NCBI RefSeq assembly: GCF_000012565.1
Contig: NC_007354.1
Coordinates: forward strand, 124,001-188,000
Length of the DNA stretch: 64,000 nt
Direction: 5' to 3'
From: Ehrlichia canis str. Jake
GTDB lineage: Bacteria; Pseudomonadota; Alphaproteobacteria; Rickettsiales; Anaplasmataceae
The position numbers and the translations under genes are program-made. The notes beneath the pieces are model-generated. The model ran no database searches and was not told where the DNA came from. It saw only the letters and a list, made by a program, of their open reading frames with translations. Every line of letters begins with the position of its first letter. Position 1 is the first letter of the stretch. Shown here one piece after another: positions 57,119 through 64,000 of the stretch.

Positions 57119-59764
57119 ATGAGAATTTTAATATACTCTGGTGGAATTATCTTAACTTTGTTATTATTTTTAATAATTTCTCCTTTTTTTATTAATTGGA
57201 ATTCTTACTATGCGTCTCATATACTTAAACAAATAGAGGATATATCAGATTATGTCACTGTAAAAGGTGTAGGAAGTGTTACAGGAAAATTGATCTTGCC
57301 TAAGATTATAGTGAATAATTTATATATAGAAGGGCATGGAAAATTATCAACACATAAGTCAACAATATTAGTTAATCAGCTTGAATTAAAGATATCATTA
57401 TTATCTTTATTATTGTTTTCTCCTAAGGTTAATACAATTACTGTTGATGGATTAAGTATTCCACTTGGGAATCTCGTGAGTCTATTTTCTTCATTTCAAG
57501 GCAAAAGTTTTAATATAAATACATTTAATATTGTTAATAGTGTTGTTAATACGGATTATGATGGCACATCTTTTAATAGTAAGCCTATATCGATTAAGGA
57601 GGGATCTATTAAAACTATAAATGGTGCAAAGGTAATAAATGGATTATTGAGTATTGGTAAAAATGATTATAATTTAGTTGGTGATGTATCAGTCAATGAA
57701 GATCATAATAAGATTAATGCAAATGTTTATTCTCAGTCTACAAAGGTTACTTTATCTGGTGTAGCTAGTGGTAATAAATTTGATGGTGTAGTATTAGCTA
57801 ATGGGACTGATTTTTCACAATTTATTAATGATATTTCTGAAACTAATAAAACTTCTATCTTTTCTTTTATCAATTCAAATGAAGAGTTTTCTTTGTCTGC
57901 TAATCTGAAATTATCTGGTCAGTCTTTTGAATTAAATGATTTAAAGGTATCTACTGATAGCATAGATGGTATAGGGAAAATAGTTTGTTCAAGTTATGCA
58001 TCATGTGATGCTAGTGTTGATTTTTCAAAAATTAATATAGATCATTTGTCTGGCAGTAATAACGGAAGTGATGCATATAGTAAAGAATCACGTACTCTTG
58101 ACTATTTTAATACTTTGATATCTGAAAATTTGGACTATAAAGTTAAAATTAGTGCTAAGGAAATAAAGTACCATGATGAAGTGTCGAGTAATTTGGCTCT
58201 AGATTTTGAAGTGTTAAAAGGAAAGATTAACATTAATAAAATGACAGTGATGTTACCTGGAAATAATAATGTATTATCTATTGAAGGTAGTATTGGTAGT
58301 AGTGATTTAATATCTAGTTTTAATGGAAAGCTTAAAGTAGTAGGAGATGATTTTGTTTCTTTTGCAAAATGGTTATTTCCTATACAGATTAATTTAGAGT
58401 CGAGTAGTAAATTTTCTATACAAAGTGACTTATATTTAGCACCTAGGGTGTTTTCTTTATCTAATGTTGAAATATTAACTAAAAATTTTGGAGATGCAGA
58501 AGGACAGTTAAAAATAAAATATGATAAAAAGAGTAGGTCTGTTTCCGGTAGTATTGGGTTAAGTAATATTGACTTTGATCTGTATAAGGTAAATGAGGAA
58601 CTAAATCTAGAAAACTTTATGCCAATGAAATGGTTGAAAGATATAAAATATAAAATAAATGTTGAAACCCGTCTGAGTAATTTTCTTATTCAGAAACAGA
58701 GAGTTGATAACCTAAGCTTTTTAGTGAGTATAGTGCAAGGTAAGTTTGGTATTGATAAAATACGTTTTAGTGGAGCTGATGGGTCTGATCTTAGTGGATT
58801 TGTTAAAGCTTCTATTGGATCTCAAGATCTAAAACCAAAAATATCAGTTAATCTTAAAGGAAATAAATTTAGTACTGCGTTCATAAAATTTCCTGCTTTA
58901 ATACATGATGTTGTTGATGCATCAAATAAAGTCACTAATATAAAATGGTTAAATCATGATCTAAAATTCTATGGATTAGAACATGTTGATGGTGATATTG
59001 ATATCAATATTAAAAATTTTGTTGCTAAAAATAATGCTTTAACAGATTTTGTATTCTCATCTAGTTTAAAAGATAGTTTAATGTCTATTAATAAGCTAAT
59101 GTTTAAGATAGATGATGGATTTGTATCAACTAGTGGTAAGGTAGGTATAGGATCTAATACTTCTTCATTGTCCGCTGTTATATCTGTAGCTAATATTGGA
59201 TTAAATAATTTACTTCAATATGCGCGTGTTGATGGTGTTACTGGTAATGTCAGTATAAGTGGTAGTATTCAAACTCAGGGTAAGAGTTTGGTTGATTGGG
59301 TTAATGCTTTAGAAGGTAAAATGGAAATAGTTGCTAAAGGTGTAAATGTTGATGGTGTAGATTTTAATAAATTTATAATAGACCTATTAGATGCTAAGAG
59401 TAAGTCTGATGTTGTGGCATTAACTCAAATTGGCTTGTATGATAACAATACAGTATTTAACTTTATCAATGCTGGTGCTAACATTAGTAGAGGTAATGTT
59501 ATATCTTCATTGCAATTTGCAATTGATAATGCTAGTGGTGTAGCATCTGCTAATGTTTCTTTATTGCAATTTGCTGTAACATCTAAAGTTAGATTATCGT
59601 TCATGCGGCCAGGTGTATCTTTGCCGGCTAATATAGATATGTCATTATATGGTCAATTATGGCAACCTAAGATGAGTTTTAATGTGAATTCTCTTTATGA
59701 AGAAATTGTAAAAGGAAACAGTGGTTATGTATCAACTCAGGATGAAGAAGAATTCATAGATTAA
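57119..59764 (+). CDS. AsmA-family envelope protein
   Basis: The 881-residue product has one N-terminal membrane segment (about residues 5-25) followed by a very long beta-rich region with many Ser, Asn and Asp, ending in an AsmA-2-type C-terminal domain (LEGKMEIVAKGVNVDGVDFN; SLQFAIDNASGVASANVSLL). AsmA/TamB-like proteins bridge inner and outer membrane and are implicated in lipid transport and outer membrane assembly. An in-frame TTG at 57116 would add one residue. Its 3' spacer is long. It lies downstream of maeB by 146 bases and may or may not share its transcript. Confidence 0.85.
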   Translation: MRILIYSGGIILTLLLFLIISPFFINWNSYYASHILKQIEDISDYVTVKGVGSVTGKLILPKIIVNNLYIEGHGKLSTHKSTILVNQLELKISLLSLLLFSPKVNTITVDGLSIPLGNLVSLFSSFQGKSFNINTFNIVNSVVNTDYDGTSFNSKPISIKEGSIKTINGAKVINGLLSIGKNDYNLVGDVSVNEDHNKINANVYSQSTKVTLSGVASGNKFDGVVLANGTDFSQFINDISETNKTSIFSFINSNEEFSLSANLKLSGQSFELNDLKVSTDSIDGIGKIVCSSYASCDASVDFSKINIDHLSGSNNGSDAYSKESRTLDYFNTLISENLDYKVKISAKEIKYHDEVSSNLALDFEVLKGKININKMTVMLPGNNNVLSIEGSIGSSDLISSFNGKLKVVGDDFVSFAKWLFPIQINLESSSKFSIQSDLYLAPRVFSLSNVEILTKNFGDAEGQLKIKYDKKSRSVSGSIGLSNIDFDLYKVNEELNLENFMPMKWLKDIKYKINVETRLSNFLIQKQRVDNLSFLVSIVQGKFGIDKIRFSGADGSDLSGFVKASIGSQDLKPKISVNLKGNKFSTAFIKFPALIHDVVDASNKVTNIKWLNHDLKFYGLEHVDGDIDINIKNFVAKNNALTDFVFSSSLKDSLMSINKLMFKIDDGFVSTSGKVGIGSNTSSLSAVISVANIGLNNLLQYARVDGVTGNVSISGSIQTQGKSLVDWVNALEGKMEIVAKGVNVDGVDFNKFIIDLLDAKSKSDVVALTQIGLYDNNTVFNFINAGANISRGNVISSLQFAIDNASGVASANVSLLQFAVTSKVRLSFMRPGVSLPANIDMSLYGQLWQPKMSFNVNSLYEEIVKGNSGYVSTQDEEEFID

Positions 59765-60816
59765 ACTTTAAAATAATTCAACCTGGTTGTTTAATATAGT
59801 GTATAAGATTGTAAACTTTATCCCAATCAAAAGGTTATTAATAATAATGCTTAACTTATGCTTTATTGAAAGAGATGATAAAGTAAATTATTTATCACTG
59901 ATTTTCAAAAATTTTCTTTGTGAAAAAAACTTATTTATTGATAAAAAATTGAAAAATATACAAAAAGATTTTTATACTGAAAATATTATTTACATGTTTA
60001 TTGTTTATGAACTTTAATACCATAGTTCTTAATGTTATTTGTGATTCTGATTTCAGGTATTATCATTTGTCTGTAAAGGCAGTGTTGTGGGATTAGAAAG
60101 TCTACTATTAGCAACTTGCTTGGTTTTAGTTTAATAGGTTGAGTAAGTTATTGAATTCTTGCAATATACTATTTTCCACTTGTAACTTGTTTAGTGAGTG
60201 TGTAAATTGAATATAGAGTTAACATTATCATTTAGAATAATATAAGAGTTATTAACATGTACATAGCTGGTGTGTGTTATATTAGCAAGCTTGAATTTAA
60301 AAATATGATGTGCATAATACTGATGCTAAAATTTTAGTAAGTAGAATAATTATTAAATGCAACACATTCCTGAGAAGTGCTAGTAAGTATGAGTATATTT
60401 GTGAATAAATTGAATATAGTATTCTATTATATATAATATAAGCTTTAGTAGGATTTATGTAGTTAGTGTGTTTTAGTTTTACTAATTTTAAACATACTTA
60501 TTCCAAAGTCTAAGAATAATTATTGAATACTTATAATTCACTATTTCACAAGCAATGTCACTTGTTTAGTAAAAATATATTGTGATGAGTAAATTATAGA
60601 AAAATATTTATTACGTTGAAATTTAATTATATGAGTCTTAGTAGAATTAATATAATGTGTGTAATAATTTAGTTTAGTGAGTTTAATTTAAAAGGATACT
60701 GTTCATAGTTTACTTGTTCTAGTTTAGTAAATATAATAGCTTTTGCAGTGCACAACTGTGTTTCTCAAGTAGTATCAGTTAATATATTGCTGAGTTATTG
60801 GATAAATACATTTACA
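59765..60816. other. Convergent spacer between the AsmA gene and lnt, 1.05 kb
   Basis: About 60170-60720 shows diverged repeats of about 180-200 bp (listed separately). A 76-codon open frame (59787-60017, TTG start) is not convincing and is not called. Confidence 0.6.
60170..60720. repeat. Diverged tandem repeats of about 180-200 bp
   Basis: Similar blocks recur at about 60186 (TTGTTTAGTGAGTGTGTAAATTG), 60385 (AGTAAGTATGAGTATATTTGTG, AATAAATTG) and 60566 (TTGTTTAGTAAAAATATATTG, GATGAGTAAATT), and again AATTTAAAAATATGATGTGC (60294) with AATTTAAAAGGATACTGTTC (60685) and TTTTAAACATACTTATTCC (60486). Identity is low. Confidence 0.5.
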
Positions 60817-62322
60817 TTATCTTTTATTAGTATGAAGTTTGAATAGTATCAACCTTAATATCACTAATATTAACATTATTAATGTAGCATATTTAATTGT
60901 GATGAATTTACTTAAATATTTCGAATATATAGTACCTTCACTTATATGATAAGGTAAATATGAGTCAATGATACCTTCAGTCATTATGGGTAAAGCAGTA
61001 ATAATGCGCCCGTAGCTATCTATTACAGCAGATATGCCACTATTTGCAGCTCTGATAGTGGGTATGCCATTTTCGATACTTCTTACACGATTAATTTCTA
61101 AATGTTGATATGGTTGAGAACTGACACCAAACCAGCCATCATTTGTAATATTGACAATCCATTGACCTTTTGTGCATCTGCTTGCAACTTCGTGACTGAA
61201 GCTGGATTCGTAACATATTAAAGGAATAAAAGGACTATAATTTAATGATATGGTTCTATTTTTATCTGTTCCTGGACTATAATTGGATTTGCTTGCAATT
61301 TTTTCAGGAATCAAATTTACTAATATGGATGGTATAGATTCTCCAAATGGGACAAGGTGAAATTTATCATAGTGATCTATTATTTGTCCATTGCTATTAA
61401 TGACAAATAATGTGTTATAAAATTTATCGTTTGCGAACCTTGTTCCTCCTGCAATTAAAAACTCTGGAATAGTTAGTTTAAGATAGCTTTGCACTGAATC
61501 AATATTTCTGTGAGTCAAGAAAGGAAAAGAGTTTTCTCCCCAGATTACATGTGTTCTTGAATTTAATCCATATTGACTAGTTAATCGTAAATATGTTTGA
61601 AATTTATCGTATTCTTGTTCTTCATTTTCATCCCAATTGCTTGCTGTATTGCCTTGTACTATACGTATAGCTACGTCATGATTATACTTTTGATCTTGAT
61701 TGGTTAATAGTCTGTTATTTCCATAGATAAACATGCTGACTAGTACTAACATAACGATAGCGCATGAAACAGTACTTTTATCTTTTATACATACTCCAGG
61801 AGCTGTACTGCAGAATATTGCAAGAAACTCCATACCGTATGTTCCAAATAATGCAGCAGTTTGTAGCATTTCTGTAGAGAAAGCCCAAGAATAAGCGAAT
61901 AAACTCCAAGGCACTATGTATTCTAATAACATTCCTACAATAGTAAAAGATAACGAAAATGTTATTAACCCTGGTAATTTTTTGTAATTTAGAGCATAAC
62001 TTGTGGCTGTAGCTGCAGCAAATAATAATGATAAGGATGCTGGAATAATGAGTGTCAAAGGTATCAACGGCCATAGTATTTTACTTTGAGTAATTAGTGG
62101 GACATTAATCCAATATAAACTAGTAGTGAAATAACCACAACCAAAGCACCATCCGCAAAAAAAGGCTTGTTTTATATTTTTTGAGTATGATAGTATAATA
62201 TAGAGTCCAGAGAATGCTATCATCAAAGCAATAAACATGTAAAAGGGTGCCATGGATAACGCTCCTAATATCCCTAGCGTCATTGCTAATGTATAGTTGC
62301 ATTTTTTATAAAGTTCCTTCAA
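60817..62322 (-). CDS. lnt: Apolipoprotein N-acyltransferase
   Basis: Lnt acylates the amino group of lipoproteins in the periplasmic leaflet, the last maturation step. The 501-residue protein has about six N-terminal membrane segments and a C-terminal nitrilase domain with catalytic Glu (WGENSFPF), Lys (DKFHLVPFGE) and Cys (CYESSFSHE), then a final membrane segment. The start is TTG at 62322 in my reading; an ATG at 62283 (MTLGILGALS) is the alternative and would shorten the leader. It acts just before the LolCDE export genes of this window (lolD, lolC/E). Confidence 0.95.
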   Translation of the reverse strand: MKELYKKCNYTLAMTLGILGALSMAPFYMFIALMIAFSGLYIILSYSKNIKQAFFCGWCFGCGYFTTSLYWINVPLITQSKILWPLIPLTLIIPASLSLLFAAATATSYALNYKKLPGLITFSLSFTIVGMLLEYIVPWSLFAYSWAFSTEMLQTAALFGTYGMEFLAIFCSTAPGVCIKDKSTVSCAIVMLVLVSMFIYGNNRLLTNQDQKYNHDVAIRIVQGNTASNWDENEEQEYDKFQTYLRLTSQYGLNSRTHVIWGENSFPFLTHRNIDSVQSYLKLTIPEFLIAGGTRFANDKFYNTLFVINSNGQIIDHYDKFHLVPFGESIPSILVNLIPEKIASKSNYSPGTDKNRTISLNYSPFIPLICYESSFSHEVASRCTKGQWIVNITNDGWFGVSSQPYQHLEINRVRSIENGIPTIRAANSGISAVIDSYGRIITALPIMTEGIIDSYLPYHISEGTIYSKYLSKFITIKYATLIMLILVILRLILFKLHTNKR

Positions 62323-63065
62323 TTTTTTTATCCCTATATTAATACTTAGTTATACTTAATAAAGATTAGTATACTCACTATTGTAAATATTTTTTATGTT
62401 ATGTAAAGCATAAGGCTTTAATGTATTTATGCATGTAAAGCTTGTTAGTTTTTAATAGATAAAAAATTTAATATTCAATTATGTGTTAGTAAAATCAGGT
62501 GATATTTAAGCAAGATATCTATTGAATGTTAATGTATAGTAATAGATTATTATTGCTAAAAGTTTTTTCTGATTAAAATTGCTAATAAAGTAGTTTTGAT
62601 AATGGTATGTGGTAAATCCATAACTGTAATAATGTGTTTTTATGCAATTGTTTAAATACATAATATATAGATATAATGTATTAGTGATTTCTTAGTAGGT
62701 GTTTTTATAGTGCTGTTATTGAGTTTGATTGTATTTAATGCTACAACTTTGTTAAATTAAGTGTAATGCACTTTTGTTAAAAAAAATCAGAGTTTCTTAT
62801 TTATGTTATAGAGAGTTTATGTATTGTCTATAAGGTAATAAATCTTTTGGATTATTGTTTGTATAAAAATGCTTTATAGCGTTGGCTTTTTCATTCATTG
62901 ATTTTAATTTAGCAAAAAAAACCATAGAAAGTAGGAGCAGCAATTTATAGTATTTTTGCCCTATAAAATAGTTAATATTATAATTTATGATAAAGGCGCT
63001 TGCCTTTTTGATAATATTTTAGTAGGTTTGTCAATCATATATTATTAAGTTTATAGGTATATGTG
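62323..63065. other. Divergent spacer between lnt and the MrpD-like gene, 743 bp
   Basis: Very AT-rich. No gene, clear repeat or hairpin recognised. Confidence 0.55.
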
Positions 63066-64000
63066 ATGATTAGTTTGTTGCCTATCTTGCAGGTTGTTAT
63101 ACCTTTACTTTCTGCAGTAGGCTGTGCTTTATTAAAGAATGCTAGATTAGTCAAGATAATATCAGCTATTGTAATATTTGTCTCTTTCTCTATTGCAATC
63201 ATATTATTTTGTCAAATATATCCTAATGGTGTTATTAAATATAGCATAGGTGGGTGGGTAGTACCTTATGGCATAGAACTTAAAGTAAATATATTTAATG
63301 CAACAATGCTTGTTCTGGTTGGATTTGTTGCTGTGATGAGCGTTATATATGGCATATATCCTAATACAAAAGAAGTAAATGTTAGTACTATACCGAGTTT
63401 CTATTCTATATTCCTGTTATGTTTTAGTGGTTTTTTAGGTATATTAGTTTCAAATGATGTTTTTAATATTTATGTTTTTTTAGAAATATCATCTATCTCT
63501 TCTTATATTTTGGTTGCAATGGGACGTGATAAAACTGCTTTGATAGCAGCATTTGATTACTTAGTGGTAGGTACTATTGGTGCGACGTTTTATTTAATAG
63601 GAGTAGGATTTTTATATGCTATTACTGGAACTCTGAATGTTGGTGATTTATTTTTAATAGTTCAGGATAAATCTCTAGCAACAAATAAAGCTATACAAAT
63701 TGGATTATTATTTATAGCAGTAGGTTTATTTGTTAAAGCAGCACTTTTCCCGTTTCATAAGTGGTTAATTCAAGCTTATAATTATGCTCCTACTTTTGTT
63801 TCTGTGTTTTTCTCTGGTGTATCTACTAAAGTGATGATCTACTTGGTAATAAAGGTAGTATACGATATTTTTAAAGCTGAATTAGTCTTGATAACTTTAC
63901 CTTTCAATTTTGTATTTATGTTTTTTGCTGCTTTGTCAGTGATTTTTGCATCTGTATTTGCAATATTGAGTGATAATATAAAAAGGATCTTTGCATATTC
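63066..64000 (+). CDS. Monovalent cation/proton antiporter subunit MrpD/MnhD-like (3' partial)
   Basis: The frame is open from ATG 63066 to the end of the window (311 codons plus two bases). It is a multi-pass protein of the NuoL/M/N-MrpD family: FLEISSISSYILVAMGRDK carries the conserved Glu, and GLFVKAALFPFHKWLIQAYNYAPTFVSVFFSGVSTKVMIY is the diagnostic loop with Lys and the His-Lys-Trp site. NuoM/NuoN relatives differ mainly in this region; the APTFVSVFFSG pattern fits MrpD (or HyfB-like) better. The expected length is about 490-500 residues, so the C-terminal third is missing only because of the window. Confidence 0.88.
   Translation, partial: MISLLPILQVVIPLLSAVGCALLKNARLVKIISAIVIFVSFSIAIILFCQIYPNGVIKYSIGGWVVPYGIELKVNIFNATMLVLVGFVAVMSVIYGIYPNTKEVNVSTIPSFYSIFLLCFSGFLGILVSNDVFNIYVFLEISSISSYILVAMGRDKTALIAAFDYLVVGTIGATFYLIGVGFLYAITGTLNVGDLFLIVQDKSLATNKAIQIGLLFIAVGLFVKAALFPFHKWLIQAYNYAPTFVSVFFSGVSTKVMIYLVIKVVYDIFKAELVLITLPFNFVFMFFAALSVIFASVFAILSDNIKRIFAY

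Noticed and set aside
59787..60017. 76-codon frame after the AsmA gene
   Set aside because: TTG start without a ribosome site; Lys/Asn/Ile-rich composition as expected from AT-rich DNA. A small real gene cannot be fully excluded.

Overview
The window is about 70% A+T and carries Ehrlichia canis or a very close relative (Alphaproteobacteria, Anaplasmataceae, obligate intracellular, tick-borne). Two genes fix this. At 43876-44526 is the immunodominant glycoprotein gene trp36 (gp36) with the nine-residue repeat TEDSVSAPA, here in five copies, the repeat known from US-type E. canis. At 48519-48932 is trp19 (gp19), with its Cys/Tyr-rich C-terminus. Gene order trp36-trpS-grpE-ribD-trp19, single-copy housekeeping genes, short operons and long AT-rich spacers all fit a reduced rickettsial genome. 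I see no insertion sequence, prophage, CRISPR array or secretion cluster.

Layout. 1-3151: end of a LolC/E permease, a HemX/mitofilin-position membrane protein, HemY, DUF1467. 3933-7671: atpH, atpA, greA, ribB, smpB. 9501-14815: ccmF and an archaeal-type valS, diverging. 15464-24029: ygfZ, purF, pth, rplY, comF, dapE. 25269-29785: a CPA2 cation/proton antiporter, a thioredoxin-like protein, hemJ, pdhB. 30086-33589: a 630-residue genus-type membrane protein, tRNA-Leu, tldD. 34034-38148: ychF, ispF, ispD. 39423-43143: a 425-residue membrane protein, purE, a TlpA-like protein, ihfA, a MerR regulator, tRNA-Pro. 43568-48932: tRNA-Ser, trp36, trpS, grpE, ribD, trp19. 49373-56972: pyrG, secG, a XerD-like recombinase, lolD, maeB. 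57119-64000: an AsmA-family protein, lnt and the start of an MrpD-like antiporter subunit.

Functionally the window holds pieces of riboflavin synthesis (ribB, ribD), purine and pyrimidine synthesis (purF, purE, pyrG), isoprenoid synthesis (ispD, ispF), haem and cytochrome c biogenesis (hemJ, hemY, ccmF), diaminopimelate synthesis (dapE), lipoprotein maturation and export (lnt, lolD, lolC/E), energy metabolism (atpHA, pdhB, maeB) and ion homeostasis.

The most unusual content is between the genes. Several long spacers are built of decaying tandem copies of the 3' end of the adjoining gene: clear for comF (period 218-219 bp) and ispD (176-177 bp), likely for pth (164-184 bp) and ispF (about 280-308 bp). 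Other spacers hold derelict gene pieces: two ribB fragments (one direct and interrupted, one inverted) and an internal piece of ccmF. A 113-bp sequence at 3451-3563 recurs inverted at 36762-36875. The + strand is G/T-rich over most of the window whatever the gene orientation, but A/C-rich from about 8.1 to 14.8 kb. This suggests that the ccmF-valS block was inverted, with the inverted ribB fragment lying at one edge. All comparisons were made by eye; identities and exact ends need alignment.
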